Source: Sulfurimonas sp. (GTDB taxonomy: Bacteria > Campylobacterota > Campylobacteria > Campylobacterales > Sulfurimonadaceae). Taken from it: a DNA stretch of 35,781 nucleotides. This document shows positions 1 through 9,388 of the stretch, in pieces (within the stretch, counting starts at the first letter, position 1; each line of letters starts with the position of its first letter). The translations under genes and the position numbers were made by a program. The stretch lies in the NCBI GenBank assembly GCA_027082875.1, contig JALWTK010000184.1, forward strand, positions 1 to 35,781, read 5' to 3'. The notes under the pieces are model-generated. The model was not told the DNA's origin, did no database searches, and worked only from the letters and a program-made list of their open reading frames with translations.

Positions 1-2065
1 TATTCATCTCAGATGAGAGTGAGTCTGTAAAGAAGTGAAAACGATTTTTCCCAAGCTCTTTGGCTTTATACATCGCACTATCAGCATACTTGACTAATGT
101 TATTAAGTTTGTAGCATCATCAGGGTAATAGGCTATACCTATACTAGCACTAGTATTGAGTGTATGTCCCATCGCTTCTATGGGTTGAGATAGGATATAA
201 AGAATTTTATTTGCTACTGTAGCAGCATTATTAGTATTTTGTAAATCTTCTAGTATTACAACAAACTCATCTCCACCAATACGAGCCAACATATCTACAT
301 CTCGTAAAACACTACGAATAGAGAGTGCTACATGTTTGAGAAGTTCATCCCCTATATGATGTCCAAGAGTGTCATTTATCACTTTAAAGCGGTCTAAATC
401 TATAAAAAGTATAGCGAGTCTAGTTTGCTTACGTTTAGCTGTCTTTAGTGCTTGAATAAGTGTCTCTTCAAAGTGGACACGATTAGGAAGTTTCGTGAGT
501 GAGTCATGATAGGCTAAGAAGTCTATCTTCTCTTGACTCTTTATGATATCAGCAAGGTTTGTATGGATAGAGATATAGTTTACTATCTCATCATCTTTAT
601 TTTTGACAACACTTATACTCATCCACAGGGTTACACATGTTCCATCTTTTGCACGATCTCGAATTTTCCCTTTCCATATACCTTTTTCATCTATCTCATT
701 CCACATCTGGGTATAAAACTCTTTTGGGTGTTCCTCTGATCTGAAAATTTTTGGTGTTTTACCTATGCATTCATGTACTGTATAGCCAAACATCTCTGCA
801 AAGGCTCTGTTTATAGAGAGGATCTTTTGATCAGCATCTGTTACTATAATCCCCTCCTCAATACTATCAAATACAGTAGCTGTAAGTTGCATACGTTCAG
901 CCTGTTCTTTGTATGAAGTAACATCGAGTTTTATAGCAAGGTAACTATCAATTTTATTTTTAATGCTAATAGGAAGAATAAAAGCACGTTCATAAAAGAT
1001 AGAGTCATCTTTACGTCTGTTTGTGAATTCACCATTCCAAGACTCTCCTCTTTCTAATGCAGAGTGCATATCTTTGTAGAGTGTTTCATCTGTTAAGCCA
1101 GACTTGAGAATACTTGGATTGTGACCAAGAGCTTCCTTTTGTGTATAACCAGTATTTCTCTCAAAACTTTCATTGACATAGGTGATGTTAAAGTCAAGGT
1201 CTGTCATCACTATTGAGTTGTCACTGTGCTCTATTGCTAGTTTAAATGCTGCAAGTTCGTGTTGTATCTTAAGAGAACGACGATGTAGATAGAGTAGTAT
1301 AAGGAGCAGAAGTATAAGCCCTAATGCAAAGATTTTATTGAGTAACTGTTCTTGTTTAAATTTATACTCTTTAATCTCTGAAAAAAGTGCCTTATTTGTT
1401 TCTATCTTTGCTTGAAGTGCTATCTCTTTGTGCTCTTTAATAGCACTTTTTAATAAAGAGATATTTTGTAAAAAGAGTTTTGCATGAGCATAAAAACGAG
1501 CTACATTTTTGTCTTTATGTGTTTTTTGAGTATAGAGAAGATCATGAACAGTCTTTGTCTGTGTGTCGAGACCAGAAAAAACCTGCATGAGTAAAAAAAG
1601 TAGTTCATCTACTCTCTTTTTCTGGGTAAGGGCTATACTCTTTGAGTTGTTTATCGTCACACGTAGGTCAAAGAGATAGTGCATAGCATTAAGTGTAACT
1701 GCATTGAGAGATTTTTGGTACTCTAGAAGATCTCGCTCTGATTGATAACTTGGACGGAGCTTTTTGAAACTCTGTAAAAACTTTGGAGTAAGTATACTTG
1801 GATGCAGAGAGTTCTCTAAGTCAGTAAGTATCTTATCCAACTCGTCTGCTTCTTTAGTGATAATATCATAGTTGGTATAGTTCATAGAGTTTGTAAAGAA
1901 AATATCAATATCTTTTTCAAGGGTAGTGAGTTGAGTAAGCTGTTTTTGCATACGAAGAATGTAGTTATCGTTTTTATTTTTCTCTGCAAGAAAGAAAAAT
2001 GTCCCAATAAAGACTGCAATAATAAGTGAAAGTGTGATAGTAATGGTGTCAAGTTTACGGAACAT
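1..2065 (-). CDS. Membrane PAS-PAS-GGDEF diguanylate cyclase, C-terminus cut by window edge
   Basis: Open frame read on the minus strand from ATG at 2065 to the window edge: about 688 residues, no stop. A membrane segment lies near residues 8-25. A mostly helical, presumably periplasmic sensor region spans about 26-240 and a second membrane segment about 246-262. Two PAS domains follow (about 278-395 and 400-515), then a GGDEF domain from about 525. The GGDEF signature is intact at 597-601, preceded by an RDVD inhibitory site (588-591), so an active, product-inhibited diguanylate cyclase making c-di-GMP is expected. The visible end (FTDSLSSE) is where an EAL domain often begins, so a GGDEF-EAL protein is possible but not visible here. 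The start overlaps the upstream peroxidase-like gene by 11 bases, suggesting translational coupling. The helical sensor may be of DAHL type; that is a guess. Confidence 0.88.
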   Translation of the reverse strand, partial: MFRKLDTITITLSLIIAVFIGTFFFLAEKNKNDNYILRMQKQLTQLTTLEKDIDIFFTNSMNYTNYDIITKEADELDKILTDLENSLHPSILTPKFLQSFKKLRPSYQSERDLLEYQKSLNAVTLNAMHYLFDLRVTINNSKSIALTQKKRVDELLFLLMQVFSGLDTQTKTVHDLLYTQKTHKDKNVARFYAHAKLFLQNISLLKSAIKEHKEIALQAKIETNKALFSEIKEYKFKQEQLLNKIFALGLILLLLILLYLHRRSLKIQHELAAFKLAIEHSDNSIVMTDLDFNITYVNESFERNTGYTQKEALGHNPSILKSGLTDETLYKDMHSALERGESWNGEFTNRRKDDSIFYERAFILPISIKNKIDSYLAIKLDVTSYKEQAERMQLTATVFDSIEEGIIVTDADQKILSINRAFAEMFGYTVHECIGKTPKIFRSEEHPKEFYTQMWNEIDEKGIWKGKIRDRAKDGTCVTLWMSISVVKNKDDEIVNYISIHTNLADIIKSQEKIDFLAYHDSLTKLPNRVHFEETLIQALKTAKRKQTRLAILFIDLDRFKVINDTLGHHIGDELLKHVALSIRSVLRDVDMLARIGGDEFVVILEDLQNTNNAATVANKILYILSQPIEAMGHTLNTSASIGIAYYPDDATNLITLVKYADSAMYKAKELGKNRFHFFTDSLSSEMN

Positions 2066-2975
2066 ATATTTTTCTCTCTTTAGGAAGTTCACCTGTTAGT
2101 GAGTGTAAAAAAGCTTCAATTTTTTCTATGTCTGACTCTGAAAAGTCCCGACCAAGCTGTAGTTGCGACATCATTTTTATTGCCTCTTTGAGACTACTTG
2201 TTTTTCCATCATGGAAGTAGGGAGCTGTGAGTGCAATGTTTCTTAAGCTTGGCACCTTAAAGTAGTATTTGTCTCTTTCACGTTTTGTGACATTGTATCT
2301 GCCAAGTGCATTTATTTTTGCATTTTCCATGACACCAAATTTACTATAGAGGTTGCCTCCAACATTTATGCCATTATGACAAGAGATACATCCTTTTGAT
2401 TTAAAAAGCTCATATCCCTCTTTTTGTTCCTCTGTGATAGCATTTTTATCACCCTTTAGGTATCTATCAAAAGGTGCATTTTGAGTGACGAGTGTTTTCT
2501 CATACTCTGCGATGGCATTGGTGATACTCTTTTTAGAGATCTTTTCGCCATAAATATCTTGAAAAAGCTTTGCATATTCTGTCTTTTGGAGTTTTTTTAT
2601 AAGAGTTGGGAAGTGTGAGCCCATTTCCATAGGGTTTTCAATAGGTCCTAAAGCCTGTTCTTGAAGATCTTTGGCTCTACCATCCCAAAACTGACGGAAA
2701 TTGTATACGGCATTGAGAACAGTAGGTGCGTTCATATTTCCCTGTTGACCTTTTATACCAAGAGAAAACTGCATGTTGTCATCTCCACCCTCTGAGAGAA
2801 TATGGCACGAAGCACAGGCAATAGTATTGTCTCCTGATAAACGAGTATCAAAAAAGAGCTTTTCACCTAATACAACCTTTTTGGCATCCAATTTTTCTGG
2901 CATAACGACAGGGCTAATAGAAGCACCTGCAAAGAGGAGTGAAGTGTATGTAAATAGGAGTAAATAATATTTCAT
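2055..2975 (-). CDS. Diheme cytochrome c peroxidase-like protein (CcpA/MauG family)
   Basis: 306 residues, close to the usual family size. An N-terminal hydrophobic segment (1-18) is a likely Sec signal, so the protein should be periplasmic. Two heme c attachment motifs are visible, CASCH at 54-58 and CISCH at 196-200. Family landmarks follow in the expected order: RQFWDGRA, then PSLRNIALTAPYFHDG, then MMSQLQLG with candidate Met ligands at 268-269. In the family these enzymes reduce hydrogen peroxide to water with electrons from small cytochromes c; MauG-like members oxidise other substrates, and the sequence does not separate the two. No good Shine-Dalgarno precedes the ATG, but a TATACAAT box sits just upstream, so a leaderless message is possible. 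The 3' end overlaps the diguanylate cyclase gene by 11 bases. Confidence 0.9.
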   Translation of the reverse strand: MKYYLLLFTYTSLLFAGASISPVVMPEKLDAKKVVLGEKLFFDTRLSGDNTIACASCHILSEGGDDNMQFSLGIKGQQGNMNAPTVLNAVYNFRQFWDGRAKDLQEQALGPIENPMEMGSHFPTLIKKLQKTEYAKLFQDIYGEKISKKSITNAIAEYEKTLVTQNAPFDRYLKGDKNAITEEQKEGYELFKSKGCISCHNGINVGGNLYSKFGVMENAKINALGRYNVTKRERDKYYFKVPSLRNIALTAPYFHDGKTSSLKEAIKMMSQLQLGRDFSESDIEKIEAFLHSLTGELPKERKIYVP

Positions 2976-2980
2976 AATTA

Positions 2981-2988
2981 ATTGTATA
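2981..2988 (-). promoter_or_regulatory. Candidate -10 box for the peroxidase-like gene
   Basis: TATACAAT on the minus strand ends about 5-7 bases before the ATG at 2975. A transcript starting at the usual distance would begin at or almost at the start codon, which fits the absence of a ribosome binding site. Position and base match only. Confidence 0.3.
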
Positions 2989-3060
2989 ACTTATTTACTT
3001 AAAAGAAGAAATGAAAGAACTCTAAAATAAAACTATTAAGCCACATTAAGAGAAACTCAC

Positions 3061-3077
3061 TATAATCACTTTATAAT
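3061..3077 (+). promoter_or_regulatory. Two candidate -10 boxes for dnaE
   Basis: Two perfect TATAAT hexamers (3061-3066 and 3072-3077) stand 24-40 bases before the dnaE start in an AT-rich spacer between divergent genes. Campylobacterota sigma-70 promoters rely mainly on the -10 element, so either could serve. Confidence 0.4.
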
Positions 3078-3100
3078 TTCTTACTTTATAGGAGACTCTT

Positions 3101-6100
3101 TTGAGCGTACAACCCTTCACACATCTCCACCTCCATACAGAGTACTCACTTCTCGATGGTGCTAACAAACTTACAAATCTTGTAACACGGGTCAAAGAGC
3201 TCGGTATGACCTCTGTTGCCATGACTGATCATGGAAATATGTTTGGTGCTATAGACTTTTATAAGCAGATGACAGCAGCTGGAATTAAGCCAATTATAGG
3301 GATAGAAGGGTATATCCATAATGGTGAAGAGATAAATGACAGAAGTACAAAACAGCGTTTTCATGTCTGCCTTTATGCTAAAAATAAGATAGGGTATCAA
3401 AATCTTATGTACCTTTCTTCTCAAGCATTTATTCATGGGATGTACTACTTTCCACGCATCAATAAAAAAGAGCTTCGTGAGCATAGTGAGGGAATTATTT
3501 GCAGTTCTGCTTGTCTACAAGGGGAAGTCTCTTGGCACCTCAATCTTGCAAATGAGAGAAATGTCCGTAATGGTGCTTTAGGATATGAGGGTGCTATAGA
3601 AGTAGCTCGTGAGTATCAGGATATATTTGGCGATGATTTTTATCTTGAGCTTATGCGTCACGGTATTGGTGATCAGCTCTTTATAGATGAGCAGATACTT
3701 AAAATCAGCCGTGAAACAGGTATAAAAGTAGTCGCAACAAATGACACACACTATACTTTTCCAAATGATGCACAGTATCATGAGGCATTTATGTGTATTG
3801 GGATGAATAAGCTTTATGATGATCCAAATAGAATGCGACACTCCGTACATGAGTTCTATCTTAAGTCACCTGAGCAGATGGCTAGAATCTTTGCTGATAT
3901 TCCTGAAGCTTTAGAAGCGACTCAAGAGATAGTGAACAAGTGTGAAGAGTTTGTGCCTATTGTCAAAACACCAACACCACCTAACTTTAAGTTTACTAAA
4001 GAGTATGCTAAGGCTGATGGACTAGATATAGACTACCAAGATGATCCTCCACTTCCTGAAAATGCGACAGAAGATGAAAAGAAACTTCATATGCTTGCTG
4101 CCGATAAAAATGATGCAGAATATTTTATCTACAAATGTGAGCAAGGGCTTGAAAACCGCCTTAAAATCGTTCCAGAGGAACGTCATCAAGAGTATAGAGA
4201 ACGTTTAGTGTATGAGATGGATATCATTAACTCTATGAAGTTCCCAGGCTATATGATGATCGTTTGGGACTTCGTAATTGCAGCTAAGAAGATGGGGATA
4301 GCTGTTGGACCTGGACGTGGTTCTGCTGCGGGAAGTCTCGTTGCTTTTTCTCTTGACATAACCGACATAGACCCTATGAAATACGACTTGCTTTTTGAGC
4401 GTTTCTTAAACCCTGAACGTGTGTCAATGCCCGATATCGATATGGACTTTATGCAGGCTCGTCGTGGGGAAGTTATAGACTATGTTGTTGAAAAATATGG
4501 TCGTAATCAAGTAGCACAAATCATTACTTTCGGTTCACTTCTTGCAAAGGGAGTCATCCGTGATGTTGCCCGCGTTTTAGATATGCCACTCTCTCAAGCT
4601 GACAAGATGGCAAAGCTCATTCCTGATGAACTCGGTATCACTCTTAATGGTAAAACAAAGGGTGGGGAGTTCAAAGATGGAGCTTTTCAAAAAGAACCAA
4701 AAATCTCTGAACTTATCGAGAGCGATGCTAATGCAAAGAGAGTTTGGGAATTTGCTAAAAAACTAGAGGGTCTTAAACGTAACTCCGGTATTCATGCTGC
4801 GGGTGTAGTAATATCGAATGAAGAGCTTTGGAAAAAAACACCTATCTATAAGCCAAGCGGGGAAGATACCTTTGTAACACAGTACTCTCTAAACTACATG
4901 GAAGATATCGACCTTATTAAGTTTGACTTCCTTGGGCTGAAAACTCTTGATGTTATCCAAAATGCAGTCAAGCTCATCAAACGCCGCTACGACATAGATG
5001 TGAACTGGGATGAGATAGATGTGGATGATAAACATGTTTATGAGGTTATCCAGACTGGTGAAACTGTTGGAATGTTCCAGATAGAGTCTAGTGGTATGCA
5101 AGACTTGAACAAACGTCTCAAGCCTGATAATTTTGAAGACCTTATTGCAGTCTTGGCACTCTATAGACCAGGACCTATGGAGTCTGGGATGCTTGATGAC
5201 TTTATCGAGCGTAAGCACGGTAGAAAGAAAGTATTTTACCCTTTTGAAGAGGTAAGTTTCGACCTGCTAAAAGACACACTTGGGCCAACCTATGGAATGA
5301 TTGTTTATCAAGAACAGGTTATGCAGATAGTGCAGATTATCGGTGGTATGAGTCTTGGTGGGGCGGACATTGTCCGTCGTGCTATGGGTAAGAAAAAAGT
5401 TGAAGAGATGGAGAAGTATAACCGACTCTTCTCTGAGGGTGCACAAAAACTTGGACTTGATTATAAACTTGCCTCTGCTCTATTTGATTTGATTGAGAAG
5501 TTTGCTGGGTATGGTTTCAACAAGTCTCACTCTGCTGCTTATGCGATGGTTACTTTCCAAACTGCATGGCTAAAAACTTACTATGAAAATGAGTTTATGG
5601 CGGCACTTCTGACATCAGATAAGGACAATACAGAAAAAGTTGTTCGCTACATCGATGAAGTAAAACGTATGGGTATAGAACTTGGTCCCCCAGATATCTG
5701 TGACTCACAGTTAGAGTTCTCGGCTATCACGAAAGAGGGAAAAGATATCGTTCTTTTTGGTCTTGGTGGTATCAAGGGTGTAGGGCAAGCGGCTATCGAG
5801 TCTATGCTTGAAGAGCGAGAGAGAAATGGTGACTACACTTCATGGCAAGATTTTGTGAACCGTATAGAGCCTTCAAAGGTAAATAAGAGAGTAATAGAGG
5901 CCATCATCAAGTCAGGTGGATTTGATAGATATGGTTACTCTCGTAAAGCACTTCTTGACCAGATAGAGCTCATAGTAGATACTGCAAAAAAAGCGAGTGA
6001 AGCGAAGAAAAATGCAGTAGGAAGTCTTTTTGGTGATGATGATGAGATCACAACAGTAGAACTTAATCTTACAAATAGTGATGAGTATGAACTCAAAGAG

Positions 6101-6733
6101 ATTTTAGAGTTTGAAAAAGATACCTTAGGCTTTTATGTAAGTGGTCACCCTATGGATGAGTTCCGCTCAGAGATGGATGAGCTAAGCTATACACTCTCTT
6201 CAGAGTTAGAGAGTGCTAAAGATGGTTCGTATGCTATTTTCATCGGTAAAGTCGAAGATGTTACGATAAAGATGAGTAAAAAAGGCAATCAGTTTGGTAT
6301 AGTAAATCTCATGGACTTTCATGGAAACATAGAGATTATGCTCTTCTCAGACAAGCTAGAAAAACTCGATGAGATGAACAAAGATGAGCCAATAGCGTTT
6401 AAGGGAAAGATAACTCATACAGACTTTGGTCCTCGTATAGGTATAAGCAAGATAATGACACTAAAAGAGGCTAAACGCGAGACAAAGAAGGTGAAAAAAG
6501 AGGTGCAAGAAGTTCCTCCTACACCTATAAACCTCGCAGTAAGACTCGATGCAGACCCAACAGTGCTAGACACTCTCTATGCTATGATAAACCAAAACAG
6601 AGGAAATAGACCTCTTAGTATAACTATAGTCTCAAAACTGCATAATGTGGTGATAGACTCGGCTATACGGGTCGATAGTAAGATATTAGCAGGACTAGAA
6701 GGTAATGCTGTTATCGATGTACTTGGATGCTAG
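3101..6733 (+). CDS. dnaE: DNA polymerase III subunit alpha
   Basis: 1210 residues, normal length for DnaE, the replicative polymerase subunit. It opens with a PHP domain (HLHLHTEYSLLDGANK near residue 8). The palm motif MPDIDMDF carries catalytic Asp445 and Asp447, and the third Asp is 609 in KFDFLGLKTL. Finger-domain motifs such as LYRPGPMESG and GYGFNKSHSAAYA follow. An OB-fold lies near 1045-1110 (YAIFIGKVEDVTIK). The start is TTG at 3101: a GGAG ribosome binding site at 3091-3094 is six bases upstream and the PHP domain begins immediately after. It heads a tight same-strand run with the aminopeptidase (21-base gap) and flgS. Confidence 0.98.
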   Translation: MSVQPFTHLHLHTEYSLLDGANKLTNLVTRVKELGMTSVAMTDHGNMFGAIDFYKQMTAAGIKPIIGIEGYIHNGEEINDRSTKQRFHVCLYAKNKIGYQNLMYLSSQAFIHGMYYFPRINKKELREHSEGIICSSACLQGEVSWHLNLANERNVRNGALGYEGAIEVAREYQDIFGDDFYLELMRHGIGDQLFIDEQILKISRETGIKVVATNDTHYTFPNDAQYHEAFMCIGMNKLYDDPNRMRHSVHEFYLKSPEQMARIFADIPEALEATQEIVNKCEEFVPIVKTPTPPNFKFTKEYAKADGLDIDYQDDPPLPENATEDEKKLHMLAADKNDAEYFIYKCEQGLENRLKIVPEERHQEYRERLVYEMDIINSMKFPGYMMIVWDFVIAAKKMGIAVGPGRGSAAGSLVAFSLDITDIDPMKYDLLFERFLNPERVSMPDIDMDFMQARRGEVIDYVVEKYGRNQVAQIITFGSLLAKGVIRDVARVLDMPLSQADKMAKLIPDELGITLNGKTKGGEFKDGAFQKEPKISELIESDANAKRVWEFAKKLEGLKRNSGIHAAGVVISNEELWKKTPIYKPSGEDTFVTQYSLNYMEDIDLIKFDFLGLKTLDVIQNAVKLIKRRYDIDVNWDEIDVDDKHVYEVIQTGETVGMFQIESSGMQDLNKRLKPDNFEDLIAVLALYRPGPMESGMLDDFIERKHGRKKVFYPFEEVSFDLLKDTLGPTYGMIVYQEQVMQIVQIIGGMSLGGADIVRRAMGKKKVEEMEKYNRLFSEGAQKLGLDYKLASALFDLIEKFAGYGFNKSHSAAYAMVTFQTAWLKTYYENEFMAALLTSDKDNTEKVVRYIDEVKRMGIELGPPDICDSQLEFSAITKEGKDIVLFGLGGIKGVGQAAIESMLEERERNGDYTSWQDFVNRIEPSKVNKRVIEAIIKSGGFDRYGYSRKALLDQIELIVDTAKKASEAKKNAVGSLFGDDDEITTVELNLTNSDEYELKEILEFEKDTLGFYVSGHPMDEFRSEMDELSYTLSSELESAKDGSYAIFIGKVEDVTIKMSKKGNQFGIVNLMDFHGNIEIMLFSDKLEKLDEMNKDEPIAFKGKITHTDFGPRIGISKIMTLKEAKRETKKVKKEVQEVPPTPINLAVRLDADPTVLDTLYAMINQNRGNRPLSITIVSKLHNVVIDSAIRVDSKILAGLEGNAVIDVLGC

Positions 6734-6754
6734 AAAAGATAAGGAAAAGTAAGT

Positions 6755-8017
6755 ATGGAAAAACAAGATTTTAACGAAGGGCTTTTAGGTTTTCTAGATG
6801 CTTCACCAACACCATTTCATGCGACTCAAAATATGTCGATGATGTTTGAGAATGCTGGCTTTAATAAGCTTGATGAAGTAGAGAAGTGGGAGTTAGTTGA
6901 AGGGCAGAAGTACTATGTGACTCGTAATGACTCGAGTATTATCGCCTTTACTTACCCAAAACAAGAGAAAAACTACTTGATGGTTGGAGCACATACAGAC
7001 TCCCCAAATCTCAAACTCAAGCCAAATCCAGTTATAAAAGAACATGGTGTAGTCAAGTTTGGAGTTGAGCCTTATGGTGGTCTGCTTTTAACTCCTTGGT
7101 TTGATAGAGACCTCTCTTTGGCTGGTCGCATCGCTTATCTCGATATGCAAGGAGAGATTCAAGATGCTCTTATAGATGTAAAAAAGTCTATTGCGACTAT
7201 TCCCTCTCTTGCTATTCATCTTGATGATAAGGCGAACAAAGATAAAACTGTAAATAAACAGACTGATGTATGTCCCATACTTACAACAGATGAGAGTTTT
7301 GAGCTAGACACTTTTCTGCGTTGGCAGTTAGATAGAATAGGGCGACCTGATGTCAAAGAAATCTATGCAAGTGAGTTAAGTTTTTATGACACTCAGTCAG
7401 CTTCATTTATAGGTCTGCAAGATGACTTTATTTCTAGTGCTAGACTTGATAATCTTCTCTCTTGTTATGTTGGGATGCTAAGTATCTGTAGTATAGATGC
7501 AAGCAGACCTATGCTTTTTATAGCATCTGATCATGAAGAGGTAGGAAGTGAGTCTACAAGTGGGGCTGCTGGAAGTTTTTTAGAGTCCACACTCAAACGC
7601 ATGTACCCTGATATGGATGAGTATATGCAGATGATAAGAAGTTCCATGATGATCAGTGCGGATAATGCTCATGCTATCCACCCGAACTTCCCATCTAATC
7701 ATGACTCTAAACATGCACCTCACATGAACAAGGGTGTAGTCATAAAAGTAAACGCTAACCAGCGATATGCTTCAAACTCAACAACTATCTCAAAGTTTAT
7801 GGATAGTGCAAAAAGTATAGAAGAACCACTCCAGCACTTTGTAACTCGAAGTGATATGGGTTGTGGCTCAACTATAGGGCCTATCACAGCAACTCGACTA
7901 GGCATTGAGACTATAGATGTAGGTCTTCCGACTTTAGGAATGCACTCTATCCGTGAGTTAGCTGGAAGTGAGGATGCACACTCACTTTATAAAATACTTG
8001 TGGCGTTTAAGAACTAA
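6755..8017 (+). CDS. apeB: M18 family aspartyl aminopeptidase
   Basis: 420 residues, full length for peptidase family M18, which removes N-terminal (often acidic) residues using two metal ions, in the cytoplasm. Metal-site motifs are in order: GAHTDSPNLKLKP (His80, Asp82), SSARLDN (bridging Asp232), SDHEEVGSES (Glu261/Glu262), SADNAHAIHP (Asp303) and LGMHSIRE (His397). All expected ligands appear present. A ribosome binding site AAGGA (6741-6745) lies nine bases before the ATG. The gene follows dnaE by 21 bases and precedes flgS by two, so it is probably cotranscribed with both; the grouping probably reflects genome compaction rather than shared function. Confidence 0.93.
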   Translation: MEKQDFNEGLLGFLDASPTPFHATQNMSMMFENAGFNKLDEVEKWELVEGQKYYVTRNDSSIIAFTYPKQEKNYLMVGAHTDSPNLKLKPNPVIKEHGVVKFGVEPYGGLLLTPWFDRDLSLAGRIAYLDMQGEIQDALIDVKKSIATIPSLAIHLDDKANKDKTVNKQTDVCPILTTDESFELDTFLRWQLDRIGRPDVKEIYASELSFYDTQSASFIGLQDDFISSARLDNLLSCYVGMLSICSIDASRPMLFIASDHEEVGSESTSGAAGSFLESTLKRMYPDMDEYMQMIRSSMMISADNAHAIHPNFPSNHDSKHAPHMNKGVVIKVNANQRYASNSTTISKFMDSAKSIEEPLQHFVTRSDMGCGSTIGPITATRLGIETIDVGLPTLGMHSIRELAGSEDAHSLYKILVAFKN

Positions 8018-8019
8018 AT

Positions 8020-9003
8020 ATGTCTACAGTAACACCAGAAGAGCTTAACCTTTTAATAGAGCAAACCTATAAGGTAGAAGAAGATTTTAATGAGCTTAAG
8101 GCTTCGTATGCTCATTTGCAAGATACTGTAGAAAAGGTAGTGGAGTTTTTACCAAATGCTATCTGGATAGTCAATGATGATAACACTATCTTTTTACAAA
8201 ACTCTCAAGCGAGAGAACTTTGGGAACTTCTGAAGTTACTTGAATACAAAAGTGAAGATTATGAACTCAAGTTTAATGACTCTTCATACCTTATAAAAAG
8301 CTCTTCATACAAAGATAAGATTATGCTCTCTGCAACTGACATTACAGAGCAAAAGCGTAAGGAAAACCTTGCAACGATGGGACAGATGGCGGCACACCTC
8401 TCTCATGAGATACGTAACCCAATAGGGGCAATATCTCTGATGAGTTCAACTTTGAAAAAAAGAGTGATGCCTGAGAACTTACCTATCGTTGAAGAGATCC
8501 AAAACTCTGTAAGTCGTATAGAAAGAATCATCAAAGCTACTCTTATGTTCTCCAAGGGTGTAGATGCTACAAAAAAAGAGTTTTTGTGGAGTAGTTTAAA
8601 AGAGTCTATCGATATGTCTATTAGCTACTATGCTTACTCTAAAGAGATTACATTTGTATCTCCAGAGGAAGATTTTTCTTTAAATGCAGACAAAGATCTA
8701 CTCGATATGCTCTTTTCTAACTTTATTATCAATGCTATTGATGCTATTGAGCTTGATGATGAAGAGGAGGGGATTATCGAGATTACTCATAAAAGTGACT
8801 CCAATTATCATGTTTTTGAGATTTATGATAGTGGTATAGCTATCCAAAACCGAGAAAATCTTTTTGAGGCTTTTAAAAGTACTAAAGAAAAAGGGAATGG
8901 TTTAGGACTTGTGCTCTCTAGGCAGATCGCTGAAGCACATAATGGTTCAGTGCGTTTACTAGAGAGTGATCGAAAGACATTTGAGATAAAAATAGCTAAA
9001 TAA
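8020..9003 (+). CDS. flgS: FlgS-like cytoplasmic sensor histidine kinase
   Basis: 327 residues with no membrane segment. A helical N-terminus is followed by a PAS-like part (LPNAIWIVNDDNTIFLQN, about 44-61), a HisKA domain with H-box MAAHLSHEIRNPIG (phospho-acceptor His129) and a HATPase domain with N-box NFIINAIDAI and G-box GNGLGLVLS. The soluble layout, the LPNAIW segment and the H-box match my recollection of FlgS in Campylobacter and Helicobacter. There, FlgS phosphorylates the sigma-54 activator FlgR to switch on middle flagellar genes when the export apparatus is built. FlgR is not in this window. The start lies two bases after the aminopeptidase stop, so translation is probably coupled. 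The FlgS identity is by recall, not a search. Confidence 0.78.
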   Translation: MSTVTPEELNLLIEQTYKVEEDFNELKASYAHLQDTVEKVVEFLPNAIWIVNDDNTIFLQNSQARELWELLKLLEYKSEDYELKFNDSSYLIKSSSYKDKIMLSATDITEQKRKENLATMGQMAAHLSHEIRNPIGAISLMSSTLKKRVMPENLPIVEEIQNSVSRIERIIKATLMFSKGVDATKKEFLWSSLKESIDMSISYYAYSKEITFVSPEEDFSLNADKDLLDMLFSNFIINAIDAIELDDEEEGIIEITHKSDSNYHVFEIYDSGIAIQNRENLFEAFKSTKEKGNGLGLVLSRQIAEAHNGSVRLLESDRKTFEIKIAK

Positions 9004-9053
9004 TAGTGGTATATTTATTGCTTGACTTTTTTTAAAGTTTTAAGGAAATTTTT

Positions 9054-9374
9054 ATGCCAATAAATCATAATAGTATTATTTCTCTTCTTGAGTATATTAA
9101 GATTGACAGTGTAAATATCGTCTGTCATTTTAAATGTCAAGAGAGTAATAAAAGTATAGTCTCATCTCTACCTTTTGAGCCCTTTAGTGGTAAGATAGAA
9201 TTTACTTGGCAAGAGATTATTTTTCACCCTATAGAGTCTTATAATCGTTATTATCATACTCCAATCATTATCTATGGAAGTGATTCACACGAGACAATAG
9301 TTCTTAAGGCATTCAAGCAAGTTGCAGATAAGTTCAGCTGGAATGCACAAAAGCAGATATACATTTACAACTAA
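9054..9374 (+). CDS. Small protein of unknown function (106 residues)
   Basis: I do not recognise this family. The product is soluble, without signal peptide or membrane segment. It has two cysteines near residues 24 and 28 (CHFKC), an aromatic-rich middle (FTWQEIIFHPIESYNRYY) and a C-terminal part (AFKQVADKFSWNAQKQIYIYN). The ATG has a good ribosome binding site, AAGGA about nine bases upstream. It lies between flgS and another small gene on the same strand and before a hairpin, so it is probably part of that transcript. A real gene is likely from spacing and ribosome binding site; the function is open. Confidence 0.65.
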   Translation: MPINHNSIISLLEYIKIDSVNIVCHFKCQESNKSIVSSLPFEPFSGKIEFTWQEIIFHPIESYNRYYHTPIIIYGSDSHETIVLKAFKQVADKFSWNAQKQIYIYN

Positions 9375-9388
9375 TAAAAAGGCTACTT

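Noticed and set aside
533..739. Plus-strand 68-residue frame
   Set aside because: It is antisense to the PAS region of the diguanylate cyclase, which carries clear domain motifs.
4889..5218. Minus-strand frames inside dnaE and other long genes
   Set aside because: They are shadows of strongly conserved coding sequence, with no motifs or ribosome binding sites of their own.
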